A stretch of DNA of 64,000 bases from Brucella gallinifaecis (GCF_006476605.1 NZ_ML636807.1:62001-126000), one strand, 5' to 3'. Positions 8,989-18,703 are shown, counted from the first letter of the stretch. Program-made: numbers and translations. The notes: generated by a model from the sequence alone, not told the origin.

Positions 8989-9302
8989 GGAATTCCTCCA
9001 GCGAGAGTGTATTAATTATACCAATGCGAATCATTTTTTAAGATATACATCCATCAAATTCTTTCATCAATCGGCATTCACTGTAGCTGTAATTAAATTA
9101 TATCTCTAATATTAGATATTTTTCTCTGTATTTATTATAAAAATCTTCACTCACATAACCTCTATTATGATTACCGTTAATCTTCAGAATATCCCTGAAA
9201 AACCCACAAATTAGCCGCTTTTCTGCTTCAATTCAAAACATGCCGGTTTTGGTCTGAATATATTGCGGTGACAGGCATAGCCACGCTATAAGAAGCGGCT
9301 TC
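8989..9302. other. A+T-rich divergent intergenic region, possible Fur-like site
   Basis: This 314-bp gap between aqpZ and the small lipoprotein gene is clearly richer in A+T than its surroundings, especially 9001-9200. AATGCGAATCATTTTTTAA (9023-9041) resembles one arm plus centre of Fur/Mur-type boxes, but the second arm is poor. No ORF or structured RNA was recognised. Confidence 0.35.
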
Positions 9303-9650
9303 GTGCAGATCATTGCGATGAAAACAATCACGGCAAATGGTGTTTCACAGGACTTTATAAGGGAGTTGCCAGCCTTGAATAGTCAATGTCAGGCGCGAAC
9401 ATGCAAACTGGTTCTGCAATCAGCGATATTCGCTGTAATCAGTGCACTTCTTTCTGGCTGCACGGCAACCGCATGGTCCGAAACAGTCAGAATTGACAGC
9501 AAGCCGCCAATGCCAACGGAATGCGCCGGCTGGCAGAGAATAAATCTCAAGCCACGTGTGGCAATGACTTTGCTGCGCGAAGACGCGCGTCTTGTCACTG
9601 AAATCGATTCCCATAATCTCAAAGGCCGCAATCTGGGTTGTTGGGAATAG
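9303..9650 (+). CDS. Small putative lipoprotein, phage-lysis/spanin-like C terminus
   Basis: A 115-residue ORF with a hydrophobic stretch ending in ALLSGC (about residues 48-53), a good lipobox, followed by a short mature region of about 62 residues ending in GRNLGCWE. The core, ECAGW then roughly 20 residues ending in SHNLKGRNLGCW, recalls small proteins next to endolysins in rhizobial phages. This likeness is from memory and is weak. The start is uncertain: the ATG at 9318 or a later codon nearer the signal peptide may be used. No phage genes flank it. Confidence 0.5.
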   Translation: MQIIAMKTITANGVSQDFIRELPALNSQCQARTCKLVLQSAIFAVISALLSGCTATAWSETVRIDSKPPMPTECAGWQRINLKPRVAMTLLREDARLVTEIDSHNLKGRNLGCWE

Positions 9651-9966
9651 AAGCCGGTATAGTCAGAACCCATTGCGTAAAATGTAAAATGGCTTTCGGG
9701 ATGGGATGCGCCAAAACAAAGCGGACATGCTGCCATCCACAAATGTTGGATTTTGCAACTGCAAATCTGTCTTTGTGACATGGTTTGTTGTGAACGTCCT
9801 GATATTTGCCTGATTATCCTGTCTTATTAAAATTCAAACACACGCTTTTTTACAAATGTTGCGAGCCGGATTAACCTCACATTAACCATAGGGGTTAAAG
9901 GTCGTTTTGATAGGGATTTCATCCGTAATACCGAAAGGTACACGGACAATTTAGAGAAGCACACCA
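9651..9966. promoter_or_regulatory. ftsE upstream region
   Basis: This 316-bp gap holds no convincing ORF. Its notable content is the CtrA box at 9871-9885 listed separately and another GGTTAAAGG half-site at 9893-9901. The ftsE start is preceded by TTAGAGAAG, a weak ribosome site. Confidence 0.6.
9871..9887 (+). promoter_or_regulatory. CtrA-binding box upstream of ftsE
   Basis: TTAA, seven bases, TTAACC: exactly the consensus for the cell-cycle regulator CtrA. It lies about 80 bp before the GTG start of ftsE. Brucella ftsE has been reported as a CtrA target, which agrees with this site. Binding here is inferred from sequence alone. Confidence 0.75.
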
Positions 9967-10626
9967 GTGATACGTTTTGAGAATGTCGGCCTGAGATATG
10001 GTATGGGGCCAGAAATCCTGAAGGATGTCAGCCTCCATATTCCGCCACGTTCATTCCAGTTTCTGACCGGCCCGTCAGGTGCAGGCAAGACATCATTGCT
10101 CCGCCTGCTCTTCATGGCATTAAAGCCAACGCGCGGGCTTATCAATATTTTTGGCAAGGATGTCGCACGGCTTGATCATAAGGATGTGCCGCTGCTTCGC
10201 CGGCGTATCGGGATCGTGTTTCAGGATTTTCGTCTGCTTGACCACTTGACGACCTATGAGAATGTCGCTCTCCCCTTACGTGTGCGCGGCAAGGAAGAGG
10301 CCACCTACCGCCATGAGGTTGAAGAACTGCTGCATTGGGTTGGCCTTGGTGATCGTATGAATGTGCTTCCACCTGTGCTTTCAGGCGGTGAAAAACAACG
10401 TGCAGCGATTGCACGTGCGCTGATTGACCAGCCCGAACTGCTGCTTGCCGATGAACCGACAGGTAATGTCGATCCCCCGCTTGCCAAACGTCTGTTACGG
10501 CTTTTCACAGAGCTTAACCGCTCCGGCACTGCGGTTGTCATCGCGACGCATGACTTGTCCTTGATGAATCAGGTCAATGCGCGACGCATGATCCTCGAAC
10601 ATGGGCGGCTCGATATTTATGATTGA
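9967..10626 (+). CDS. ftsE: Cell division ATP-binding protein FtsE
   Basis: FtsE is the ABC ATPase that, with FtsX, signals across the inner membrane to septal cell-wall hydrolases. The 219-residue protein has Walker A GPSGAGKTS (residues 35-43), signature LSGGEKQR (near 140) and Walker B LLLADEPTGNVD (near 160). The start is GTG at 9967. It overlaps ftsX in a different frame, giving tight coupling. The extra residues in IPPRSFQFL are normal for alphaproteobacterial FtsE. The upstream CtrA box suggests cell-cycle timing. Confidence 0.95.
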   Translation: MIRFENVGLRYGMGPEILKDVSLHIPPRSFQFLTGPSGAGKTSLLRLLFMALKPTRGLINIFGKDVARLDHKDVPLLRRRIGIVFQDFRLLDHLTTYENVALPLRVRGKEEATYRHEVEELLHWVGLGDRMNVLPPVLSGGEKQRAAIARALIDQPELLLADEPTGNVDPPLAKRLLRLFTELNRSGTAVVIATHDLSLMNQVNARRMILEHGRLDIYD

Positions 10627-11656
10627 TACCGGGAAAAACAGACCAAACCCTTTCGCGAAGCTCATGGAAGACCTGCGCATCCGTTTTGAAGACCTCAAGG
10701 ATATGCTGCTGGTGCGTATTGGCAAACGCAGAAAGCGCAAAGGGCCAAATCCAATTGTTCCCGATGGCAGCGTGACTGGAACAGCCCTGGTCATCGTGAT
10801 TGCAATCATGACCTTTCTCGCATGCCTTACATTTGGCGGCGTAACACTGGTGCGAAACTCGGCAGCCCAATGGCAAAGCCAGATTGCCCGCGAGGCAACC
10901 ATCCAGATCAGGCCGGTTGACGGGCAGGATATGGAACAGGCGCTGGCCGATGCAAGCCGCATTGCACGCGGCTTTGCAGGTGTTAAAGACACCAGTATTA
11001 TCGATAAAAATGCCACTGCACGACTTCTTGAACCATGGCTTGGCAGTGGTCTTGATATTGATGAATTACCTGTACCGCGCCTTGTCGTTGTCACCATTGA
11101 CGAAAATTCACCGCCCGATTTTGAAACAATGCGCTCGGAAATTTCCCGCGCCATTCCAGGCGCCAGTTTCGATGACCATCGCACATGGGTCGACAGGCTG
11201 GTTTCGATGGCCAACACGACTGTACTGATCGGTACCGGCGTCTTTTCACTGGTCATTGCCGCAACGGTTTTAACCGTAATCTTTGCAACACGTGGCGCCA
11301 TGTCTGGTAATGGACATATTATCGAAGTCCTGCATTTCATCGGTGCTGAATCAAAATTTGTGGCCCGCGAATTTGAATGGCACTTCTTCCGCACGGCGCT
11401 TAAAGGCGCATTGTTTGGCGGTGGCGCCGCGATGCTAGTTTTTCTCGGCTTCTCCTTATGGGCATCCCGGCGAATGGGAACACCGGCTGGCGATCAGGCA
11501 GCGGCAATGTTCGGCAATTTCGCAATTGATCGTAATGGCTATATCGGTGTTGCCGCAATCATCATTCTGGTGAGCTTTCTGACCATGCTGACAAGCCGTC
11601 TGACGGTTGTTCGTCAGCTCGCCACAATGGACGGCCCGGGAGTAAAGGCCGAATGA
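10601..11656 (+). CDS. ftsX: Cell division protein FtsX (permease-like partner of FtsE)
   Basis: A protein of up to 351 residues with a basic N-terminal cytoplasmic segment, a first transmembrane helix near residues 63-85, a periplasmic domain of about 100 residues, then three more helices; this is the FtsX topology. ATG 10601 is the longest start; ATG 10619 (MIDTGKNRPN), overlapping the ftsE stop by eight bases, is equally possible and neither has a clear ribosome site. It couples FtsE ATP hydrolysis to periplasmic amidase activation. The stop overlaps the next ATG in ATGA. Confidence 0.92.
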   Translation: MGGSIFMIDTGKNRPNPFAKLMEDLRIRFEDLKDMLLVRIGKRRKRKGPNPIVPDGSVTGTALVIVIAIMTFLACLTFGGVTLVRNSAAQWQSQIAREATIQIRPVDGQDMEQALADASRIARGFAGVKDTSIIDKNATARLLEPWLGSGLDIDELPVPRLVVVTIDENSPPDFETMRSEISRAIPGASFDDHRTWVDRLVSMANTTVLIGTGVFSLVIAATVLTVIFATRGAMSGNGHIIEVLHFIGAESKFVAREFEWHFFRTALKGALFGGGAAMLVFLGFSLWASRRMGTPAGDQAAAMFGNFAIDRNGYIGVAAIIILVSFLTMLTSRLTVVRQLATMDGPGVKAE

Positions 11657-12540
11657 CGGCTTTTCTTGCTAATAACGATCGTAAAATGCAAATTTCTGAC
11701 AGCTTTCCGGCTTATAGTCGCAATGTGCATTATGATGATCAGGATAAAAAAATATTTGCACGGCAGAGAAGCATATCAGAATATTCGGAAAACGGTAATG
11801 CAACGACTGGCAAAACAGCAGGAACGCATATGGGCGCTGTGGTATGGCGCCGCAGTCCTGCAATTGACATATCCTCTGAGCTTGCATTGGCGGGCGGTAA
11901 ATTTCTATGGTCGCTTTTAATGCGTATATTCCGTCGACTTCAGCCTGTTTCTATTGTTCTTTTTCTGGTGCTTATCGCCTTCCTGATCGGCTTTGTGGCA
12001 TTCAGTGAAAAAGTCACCAGCATGCAATCGCCCGTGCTTGACAGGCCTGCCGATGCGATTGTCGTTTTGACGGGCGGCCAGTCCCGCATTCAGGCGGCGC
12101 TTGATCTTCTCAAAGATGAGCAAGGCAAGCGTCTGCTGATCAGCGGTGTACATCCTTCAACCAACGAAAAAACCTTGCAACGCGCCACCCATACTGATGC
12201 AAGCCTGTTTGATTGCTGCGTCGATCTTGACCGTTCCGCACTCAACACAGTGGGCAATGCAACTCAAAGCGAACGCTGGATACGTGAAAACAATTATCGC
12301 CGCGTGATTGTCGTCACCAATAATTACCACATTCCCCGCAGTATTCTGGAAATGTCATCCAGAATGCAGGATGTGGAATTTGTGCCTTATCCGGTGGTTA
12401 ATGGCGAAAAGCGTGCTCATAGCTGGGCGGCTGAAAGCGATACACTCAGGGTTCTTTTCATCGAATATGTCAAATATATTGGCGCAACCATCCGGTTGGG
12501 TGGGGCGAAGATTTTCGGAAATACATCTGAACGATCCTAG
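11653..12540 (+). CDS. YdcF/SanA-like DUF218 membrane protein
   Basis: The DUF218 domain (about residues 130-280) follows one transmembrane helix (about 97-117). Recognisable pieces are ADAIVVLTGGQSRIQAAL, SALNTVGNA and VVTNNYHIPRS, typical of YdcF proteins, thought to act in envelope metabolism. The longest start (11653, ATGA overlap with ftsX) adds about 90 residues without clear homology. ATG 11920 (MRIFRRLQ), immediately before the helix, is an attractive alternative and overlaps in TAATG with the stop of another small reading frame. The neighbours ftsX and plsC match the usual alphaproteobacterial order. Confidence 0.82.
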   Translation: MTAFLANNDRKMQISDSFPAYSRNVHYDDQDKKIFARQRSISEYSENGNATTGKTAGTHMGAVVWRRSPAIDISSELALAGGKFLWSLLMRIFRRLQPVSIVLFLVLIAFLIGFVAFSEKVTSMQSPVLDRPADAIVVLTGGQSRIQAALDLLKDEQGKRLLISGVHPSTNEKTLQRATHTDASLFDCCVDLDRSALNTVGNATQSERWIRENNYRRVIVVTNNYHIPRSILEMSSRMQDVEFVPYPVVNGEKRAHSWAAESDTLRVLFIEYVKYIGATIRLGGAKIFGNTSERS

Positions 12541-12731
12541 AGCAAGGCCGGGTAGACTGAATTTGACGTTTGAATCCCGGCTGACATAAAAAATTCCTTA
12601 TGGAAAATATTTAACTTCCTGATATATCGGGTGCCACTGCTTTTTTCGGAACAGTTTCAGCTTCTTTTGCCTGATCATTTCACATGTTGATATGCGAGAT
12701 AACAGGTATAACCAGGGTTCTCGCCGATACG

Positions 12732-13523
12732 ATGCTTCTCTATCTGCGCTCCATAATATTTAATCTCGCTTTCTATATCGGCACTTTTGTGCAGATGGTT
12801 CTTTACACGCCATTCTATTTTCTGCTCCCGCGCAAGAAAGCCTGGATCGTGCCCAAAACATGGGCGCGTGTTAATCTGTGGCTGCAAAAATACATTGCCG
12901 GCACATCCTATGTGATCGAAGGTCTCGAAAATATTCCTCAAGGCGCATATATCGTTGCGCCCAAGCATCAGTCGGCATGGGATACTTATGCGTTCCTGCC
13001 ACAGCTCGATGACCCGGTTTTAATCCTCAAACGTGAACTGATGCGCATACCGCTATTCGGCTGGTATGTTGCAAAAATGGAAATGATCCCTGTTGACCGC
13101 GGATCGCGCGTGAAAGCCCTGCATTCCATTACTGTCGGTGCGCAGAAGGCGATTGCCGAGGGCCGCCAGATTCTTATCTATCCTGAAGGCACACGCCGTT
13201 CGCCGGGCGCTCCACCGGAATATAAATATGGCATTGTACATCTATATGATGCGCTCAACCTTCCGGTTTTGCCAATTGCCCATAATGCGGGGCTTTACTG
13301 GCCACGTCGCAAATTCCTGCGCTTTCCAGGCACCATCCGATGCCGGGTTCTGCCGCCTATCCCGGCTGGACTTGAGAAAGAAGAGTTTCTGCGTCGTTTG
13401 ATCGAGACCACCGAAACGGCTTGTGACGAACTGCTCGTTGCAGCCAGCCGTGATGCAAATGCTCCCCCCATGCCTCCGACAGCCATCCAGCGGCTTAAGG
13501 AACTGGGTGAAACAAGTATCTGA
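12732..13523 (+). CDS. plsC: 1-acyl-sn-glycerol-3-phosphate acyltransferase
   Basis: PlsC acylates lysophosphatidic acid to phosphatidic acid at the inner membrane. The protein (263 residues from this start) has a membrane segment near its N terminus, the catalytic HQSAWD (HX4D) motif near residue 83, and the substrate-binding YPEGTRRSPG motif near residue 153. ATG 12732 (MLLYLRS) is preferred over ATG 12684 because homologues begin at this hydrophobic helix. It follows the DUF218 gene by about 190 bp and so may be co-transcribed with ftsEX. Confidence 0.93.
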   Translation: MLLYLRSIIFNLAFYIGTFVQMVLYTPFYFLLPRKKAWIVPKTWARVNLWLQKYIAGTSYVIEGLENIPQGAYIVAPKHQSAWDTYAFLPQLDDPVLILKRELMRIPLFGWYVAKMEMIPVDRGSRVKALHSITVGAQKAIAEGRQILIYPEGTRRSPGAPPEYKYGIVHLYDALNLPVLPIAHNAGLYWPRRKFLRFPGTIRCRVLPPIPAGLEKEEFLRRLIETTETACDELLVAASRDANAPPMPPTAIQRLKELGETSI

Positions 13524-13551
13524 GAAATTACTGTTGAAATAGAAAGACTTT

Positions 13552-13592
13552 AGAGCGCCAATCCTATGAGTTCAGAGGAAAACACACTCTAA
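13552..13592. repeat. Half-copy of the palindromic repeat, degenerate (C)
   Basis: AGAGCGCCAATC...ACACTCTAA keeps the TAGAGCG / CTCTAA ends seen in the right half of the better copies, but the centre is diverged. It sits in the plsC-ppa gap. Confidence 0.4.
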
Positions 13593-13717
13593 TCGAAACC
13601 CTGATCATCCCAAGCTATATTCTCACCCTGACAATTCGCCGCGTTTTGTTGAACTTTCGTTCTTCTTGCACGAAAACATGAAACCCGTTATCAGAGCGCG
13701 ACACGAAAGGACCCATC

Positions 13718-14248
13718 ATGAATATCGATGCTATCTCGATTGGTAAAAATCCGCCGGAAGACATCAACGTAATCATCGAAGTGCCAGTTGGCGGACAGCC
13801 GATCAAGTACGAGATGGACAAAGAAGCAGGCGCCCTGATTGTTGACCGCTTTCTTTATACGCCAATGACCTATCCGGGCAATTATGGCTTCGTTCCGCAT
13901 ACGCTTTCAGAAGATGGCGATCCGATCGACGTTCTGGTCTGCAATACCCGCCCGCTTATCCCTGGCTGTGTGATCAACTGCCGTCCAATCGGCGTACTGG
14001 TCATGGAAGACAATTCCGGCAAGGATGAAAAGATCATCGCGGTTCCTTCCCCAAATCTGACACAGCGCTACGAAAAAGTGCATGATTATTCCGATCTGCC
14101 GGAAATCACATTGAAGCAGATTGCGCACTTCTTCGAACATTACAAAGATCTGGAACCAGGCAAGTGGGTCAAGATCGGTGACTGGGGTGATGAAGATTAC
14201 GCACGCAAATTTATCACTGAAGCGATTGAACGCGCCAAGGGTAAATAA
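13718..14248 (+). CDS. ppa: Inorganic pyrophosphatase (family I)
   Basis: Hydrolyses pyrophosphate to two phosphates, pulling biosynthetic reactions forward in the cytosol. The 176-residue length is typical of bacterial soluble enzymes. The signature [10 protein letters not shown] carries the metal-binding aspartates (about residues 65-74), and [17 protein letters not shown] and [10 protein letters not shown] are also conserved. AAAGGACCC precedes ATG 13718. A strong terminator follows. Confidence 0.97.
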   Translation: MNIDAISIGKNPPEDINVIIEVPVGGQPIKYEMDKEAGALIVDRFLYTPMTYPGNYGFVPHTLSEDGDPIDVLVCNTRPLIPGCVINCRPIGVLVMEDNSGKDEKIIAVPSPNLTQRYEKVHDYSDLPEITLKQIAHFFEHYKDLEPGKWVKIGDWGDEDYARKFITEAIERAKGK

Positions 14249-14267
14249 TCAGCCTGTAGATTACAAA

Positions 14268-14298
14268 AAAAACGCCCGGATTTTATCCGGGCGTTTTT
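14268..14298 (+). terminator. ppa terminator
   Basis: AAAAACGCCCGGAT and ATCCGGGCGTTTTT form a 14-bp perfect stem with a three-T loop, then a T run. It starts 20 bp after the ppa stop and could also serve the opposite strand. Confidence 0.93.
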
Positions 14299-14318
14299 CT
14301 TTTATCAAAAGCAGATCT

Positions 14319-14421
14319 AGAGCGCGTTTCGATCTGATTGAATCAGATCGGCGCTCTAAATATTTGTTTTAACGCGCATCTTTGTCCGAAAACCGTTTCA
14401 CACTTTTCGGGATGTGCTCTA
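14319..14421. repeat. Bru-RS/RIME-like repeat, full copy D
   Basis: The right-half palindrome comes first: AGAGCGCG, then GATCTGATTGAATCAGATC, then CGCTCT. Next come TTTAACGCGCATC and TCCGAAAACCG, then the left-half palindrome ending CTTTTCGGGATGTGCTCTA. The terminal CTA (minus strand TAG) is the stop codon of xth. It is the best preserved copy together with copy H. Confidence 0.85.
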
Positions 14422-15225
14422 ATCGAGATCAAATGTTGCAATCACCGGCACGTGATCAGACGGACGGTCCCATCCACGCGCTTCGCGCAGGATTTGCAAT
14501 CCCTGCATATGCTTTTCCAGATCAGCCGACCCCCAGACATGATCAAGCCTGCGGCCACGATCGGCAGCATTCCAATCCTTGGCGCGATAGCTCCACCATG
14601 TATAGATTTTCTGGTCTGCCGGAATGACCTGACGCATCAGATCGCTCCAGCCGCCTTTGACGCGAAGATCTTCAAGTGTCGTGGTTTCAATCGGCGTATG
14701 ACTGACAATTTTCAACAATTGCTTATGCGACCAGACATCATTTTCAAGCGGCGCAATATTGAGATCACCCACAAGGATCGACGAATTTCCATCCTGCCGG
14801 TCAGCTACAATTGCCCGCATTTCCTCAAGGAAACCAAGCTTGTGCGCAAATTTCGGGTTAATTTCCGGGTCTGGTTCATCACCACCGGCAGGCACATAGA
14901 AATTGTGAATACGCAGTTTCTTGTCCCCTGCTTGAACAACAGCGCTCAAGTGCCGGCAATCCCCCATCTCGCAAAAGCCGACCTTCTCAACATCGCTCAG
15001 AGGGCGTTTCGAGATGGTTGCAACGCCATGATAGCCCTTCTGCCCACTGATCGCGATATGATCATAACCAAGTGCGCGAAAGCCCTTGGAAGGAAACTGG
15101 TCATCGGGGCATTTGGTTTCCTGAAGACACAAAACATCGGGCTGGTAATCGCTTAAAAACTGCTCGACCAGCGGCATACGCAAGCGAACGGAATTAATGT
15201 TCCAGGTAGCAACAGAAAAACTCAT
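14419..15225 (-). CDS. xth: Exodeoxyribonuclease III
   Basis: A 268-residue AP endonuclease / 3'-5' exonuclease of the exonuclease III family, acting in base-excision repair. Key pieces are ATWNINSVR near the N terminus, the catalytic LQETK, GDLNIAP, and the C-terminal RLDHVW and SDHVPV motifs. ATG 15225 (MSFSVATWN) is preferred over 15246 because family members begin just before ATWN. Its TAG stop lies in the outer end of repeat D, so the repeat supplies the terminal codon. Confidence 0.95.
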   Translation of the reverse strand: MSFSVATWNINSVRLRMPLVEQFLSDYQPDVLCLQETKCPDDQFPSKGFRALGYDHIAISGQKGYHGVATISKRPLSDVEKVGFCEMGDCRHLSAVVQAGDKKLRIHNFYVPAGGDEPDPEINPKFAHKLGFLEEMRAIVADRQDGNSSILVGDLNIAPLENDVWSHKQLLKIVSHTPIETTTLEDLRVKGGWSDLMRQVIPADQKIYTWWSYRAKDWNAADRGRRLDHVWGSADLEKHMQGLQILREARGWDRPSDHVPVIATFDLD

Positions 15226-15305
15226 AGGGATAAGACTCACAGCCATCAGAAGATGGCTGCAAACCTAACGGTTTATCTGACAAATGCAAAGATCGGACGC
15301 AGAGA

Positions 15306-15974
15306 TCACTGGCCTTTTCGCTTCATCGCGATGCGCTGATAGTCAATTTTGAACATGTCGTCGGTGAAGCGGACACCACTGCGAAGATTGAACACCATGA
15401 TCGTGGTGTCCAGCCCCTGCGCATCAGTGATTGTCCATTGCTTGAGATCCATGGTTTTTGGATCAAACATCATCGTGATCTTTGAATTGCCAAAAACCGT
15501 TTTATCACCAACCACCAGAGTGATCATATCCGGGTCCTGCCTGACGCTCTGAAGGCGTCCGCCTCCAAGATCAATACGATCAGCAAGCAGCATCTTCAAA
15601 GGTGTCGTTCCCAACGCATACATATCCCAGGTGTCGAGCTTGCGATTGTTGATAACAACCTGATTGCCATCCGAGATCACACGGATTGGTGATTTTTCAT
15701 AATTGAATCGAATTTTGCCGGGACGCTCCAGATAGAAGGTGCCGCCGGTTTGTTCCCCCTTGGGGCCAAACTGGACAAATTCCCCCGTCAGTGTCCGCAA
15801 TGAGGAGAAATGATCTGCAATTTTCTGTGCAGCCGCTGCACCACTTGCACCTTGCGCCTGTGCTGCAACAGGCACAAAAACCGGAGCAGCAACACCAAGC
15901 CCCAAGGCACACAATCCCAGAACAACCGCAAAACGGCTTGCTTTCACGAATGCGGCAATCCGGGAGATCATCAT
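15306..15974 (-). CDS. lolA: Outer-membrane lipoprotein carrier LolA-like protein
   Basis: The protein (about 222 residues from ATG 15974) has a long N-terminal signal sequence ending near AAQAQG. A LolA fold follows, with LRTLTGEFVQFGPKGEQTGGTFYLERPGKIRF in sections typical of COG2834. LolA carries lipoproteins across the periplasm to the outer membrane, here presumably including Omp19. A GAGAG site precedes ATG 15974; longer starts at 15998 (ATG) or 16019 (GTG) are possible. It lies downstream of ftsK, as in many alphaproteobacteria. Confidence 0.88.
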   Translation of the reverse strand: MMISRIAAFVKASRFAVVLGLCALGLGVAAPVFVPVAAQAQGASGAAAAQKIADHFSSLRTLTGEFVQFGPKGEQTGGTFYLERPGKIRFNYEKSPIRVISDGNQVVINNRKLDTWDMYALGTTPLKMLLADRIDLGGGRLQSVRQDPDMITLVVGDKTVFGNSKITMMFDPKTMDLKQWTITDAQGLDTTIMVFNLRSGVRFTDDMFKIDYQRIAMKRKGQ

Positions 15975-16057
15975 GGGCAAACTCTCTTTTTTCATCATTT
16001 TATTAAAGTAAATCGGCACTTGGGCACCAGTGTGGCAACCCGGACGTTCTGCTTTTA

Positions 16058-18619
16058 TCAGAAATCATCATCACCTGTCGGCACCAGTATCTCACGTTTG
16101 CCCGCATGATTGGCAGGTCCGACAATGCCTTCTTCCTCCATACGTTCGATAATCGACGCCGCACGATTATAGCCAATGCCCAGACGGCGCTGGATATAGG
16201 AAGTGGAAGCCTTCTTGTCGCGCAGCACAACAGCCACGGCCTGATCATAAGGATCGTCAGAATTTTCAAGGTTTGACGTGCCTGCCGGGCCGCCGCCTTC
16301 ATCCTCTTCCTCATCCTCGGTAATCGCATCGAGATATTCAGGCACACCCTGAAGCTTGAGATGCTGAACAATACGCTCAACCTCATCATCGCCCACAAAC
16401 GGACCATGCACACGCTGGATGCGGCCACCACCGGCCATAAACAGCATATCGCCCTGCCCCAGCAATTGTTCAGCCCCCTGCTCACCCAGAATGGTGCGGC
16501 TGTCGATCTTCGACGTCACCTGAAATGAAATCCGGGTCGGGAAATTGGCCTTGATCGTACCAGTGATCACATCGACCGATGGACGCTGTGTCGCCATGAT
16601 GACATGGATACCCGCCGCACGCGCCATCTGCGCAAGACGCTGTACCGTGCCTTCAATATCCTTGCCGGCCACCATCATCAGATCAGCCATTTCGTCGATA
16701 ATCACAACGATATAGGGCATTGGTTCGAGATCAAGCTGCTCGGTTTCATAGATCGCTTCGCCGGTATTGCGGTCAAAACCGGTCTGCACGGTACGGGCAA
16801 TCTGTTCGCCCTTCTTTTGTGCCTGCATGACCCGCTGGTTAAAGCCATCAATATTACGCACACCGACCTTGGACATTTTGCGATAGCGGTCTTCCATCTC
16901 GCGCACGGTCCATTTAAGCGCAACAACAGCCTTTTTCGGATCCGTTACAACCGGTGTCAGAAGATGCGGAATACCGTCATAAATTGAAAGTTCCAGCATT
17001 TTCGGATCAATCATGATCAGACGGCATTCCTGCGGCGTCATACGATAAACCAGCGACAGGATCATCGTATTGATTGCCACCGATTTACCCGAGCCCGTCG
17101 TACCCGCGACCAGCACATGCGGCATTTTCGCAATATCGGCAATCACCGGCTCACCATTAATGGTCTTGCCAAGCGCCAGCGCAAGCTTGGCTTTGGTGTG
17201 CTCAAAATCCCGGCTTGCCAGCATCTCGCGTAGGTAAACCATCTCGCGTTTCTGGTTCGGCAGCTCAATACCAATCACATTGCGACCCGGCACGACGGCA
17301 ACACGCGCGGCAATCGCGCTCATGGAACGGGCAATATCATCAGCCAAACCAATCACCCGCGACGACTTGATACCGGGAGCGGGTTCAAGTTCATAAAGCG
17401 TGACAACCGGTCCCGGCTTCACATTGATGATCTCGCCACGCACACCGAAATCTTCCAGCACGCCTTCCAGAAGGCGGGCATTCTGTTCAAGCGCATCTTT
17501 GGAGAGCGATGCATCACGCTGGACAAGCTTCGGCTCGGCAAGAAAATGCAGCGACGGCATTTCAAATGCGCCACCATCTTTCAGGAACGAAGGCTGTGCC
17601 TCGCGTTGAATCCGTGCACCGCTTTTTGGTGCTGGCGCACGTTCACCAACACGCGCCTTGGCGCGTTGCGGCTGTGCATCATGCCATTCCTGACCCGCCA
17701 GAACTATATCTTCACCATCAGCGTTTTCATCAAACGAAGGTGCTTGCGATGGCGTAGCTCCAAAGCCCGGTTCCCGGCGTAGCCCATTCTGTGACTGCGC
17801 ACTGTGGCGCTCCTGATTTATATCAGCATAATCATCGTCGCGATGCTTGCGCCGGTTTATTCCCGTCAAGCGTCTGAATGTTGCAGTCACGCTGTAAATC
17901 ATATGGGTGAGCGAACCAATAAAGGCAGAAAAGCCGCCGGACGATGTTTCATCATCTTCGTCTTCAAAATCCGAATAGTCTTCCTCAGCCTGCCGCTCGC
18001 CTGCAGCTGGCGAATTGAGCTGCGCATTGCTTCGACCTATAATCCCGCTTGCAAACAGGCATAGCCAAAGTGCCGGAAAAGCCAGAACCAGCGCAATAGC
18101 CGAAGCAATTGCACCTTGCGGAAAAGCCCCGATGAATATTCCGGGAATGCGTAGAACCAGATCACCAAGCACACCGCCCAGACCAATCGGCATCGGCCAG
18201 CTTTGCGGTACAGCAAAGCAACTTGCAATGGCTGCAAACAGCAAGGCAGCCCCAAGCCAGGCAAAACTGCGCTTTGCAATACGGCCAACGCCACCGCGCG
18301 TCATCAGCAGCAACGACCATACAACAAGCGGCAAAAGAGCCGGAACACTGGCAAGCCCGAAAAACTGCATGGCAATATCGGAGAAAACCGCCCCCGGATA
18401 GCCAAGCGCATTGGTGACAGGATTATCCGTTGCATGGCTCAGGCTCGGATCAGCCACATTCCATGTGGCGAGCGCACCAACAGCCATAGCGCTCAGCGCA
18501 AGCAACGCCAGCCCAAAGAGGATATAGAATTGCCTGCGGAAGATATTGGCCAGTTTGAGCCTGTCTTCCGAAATCCGCTCGTCACGCAGCGGGTATGAGG
18601 GCGAATATCCTTGCCGCAT
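16058..18619 (-). CDS. ftsK: DNA translocase FtsK
   Basis: FtsK pumps DNA at the closing septum and activates XerCD resolution at dif. The protein has four or five N-terminal membrane helices (about residues 30-205) and a charged linker (about 210-350). The RecA-like motor follows, with Walker [10 protein letters not shown] (near 505) and Walker [12 protein letters not shown]. At the C terminus is a winged-helix gamma domain ([19 protein letters not shown]). The longest frame starts at 18724, but a CtrA box covers its first codons, so ATG 18619 ([10 protein letters not shown], 853 residues) is preferred. Its likely Xer partner is at 36.1 kb. Confidence 0.93.
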   Translation of the reverse strand: MRQGYSPSYPLRDERISEDRLKLANIFRRQFYILFGLALLALSAMAVGALATWNVADPSLSHATDNPVTNALGYPGAVFSDIAMQFFGLASVPALLPLVVWSLLLMTRGGVGRIAKRSFAWLGAALLFAAIASCFAVPQSWPMPIGLGGVLGDLVLRIPGIFIGAFPQGAIASAIALVLAFPALWLCLFASGIIGRSNAQLNSPAAGERQAEEDYSDFEDEDDETSSGGFSAFIGSLTHMIYSVTATFRRLTGINRRKHRDDDYADINQERHSAQSQNGLRREPGFGATPSQAPSFDENADGEDIVLAGQEWHDAQPQRAKARVGERAPAPKSGARIQREAQPSFLKDGGAFEMPSLHFLAEPKLVQRDASLSKDALEQNARLLEGVLEDFGVRGEIINVKPGPVVTLYELEPAPGIKSSRVIGLADDIARSMSAIAARVAVVPGRNVIGIELPNQKREMVYLREMLASRDFEHTKAKLALALGKTINGEPVIADIAKMPHVLVAGTTGSGKSVAINTMILSLVYRMTPQECRLIMIDPKMLELSIYDGIPHLLTPVVTDPKKAVVALKWTVREMEDRYRKMSKVGVRNIDGFNQRVMQAQKKGEQIARTVQTGFDRNTGEAIYETEQLDLEPMPYIVVIIDEMADLMMVAGKDIEGTVQRLAQMARAAGIHVIMATQRPSVDVITGTIKANFPTRISFQVTSKIDSRTILGEQGAEQLLGQGDMLFMAGGGRIQRVHGPFVGDDEVERIVQHLKLQGVPEYLDAITEDEEEDEGGGPAGTSNLENSDDPYDQAVAVVLRDKKASTSYIQRRLGIGYNRAASIIERMEEEGIVGPANHAGKREILVPTGDDDF

Positions 18620-18703
18620 AAAGCCTGTCCCGAACCATATTTTGTTGCCCTTTGGCTTTAAAACCTCGGGCGCAATGAATCGGAGTGATCCTAGCCTTGC
18701 GAT

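Noticed and set aside
10495-11394. 299-codon minus-strand frame under ftsX
   Set aside because: Ser/Met/Arg-rich antisense shadow; ftsX is clear by motifs and position.
14338-15156. 272-codon plus-strand frame opposite xth
   Set aside because: Antisense to exonuclease III and begins inside repeat D.
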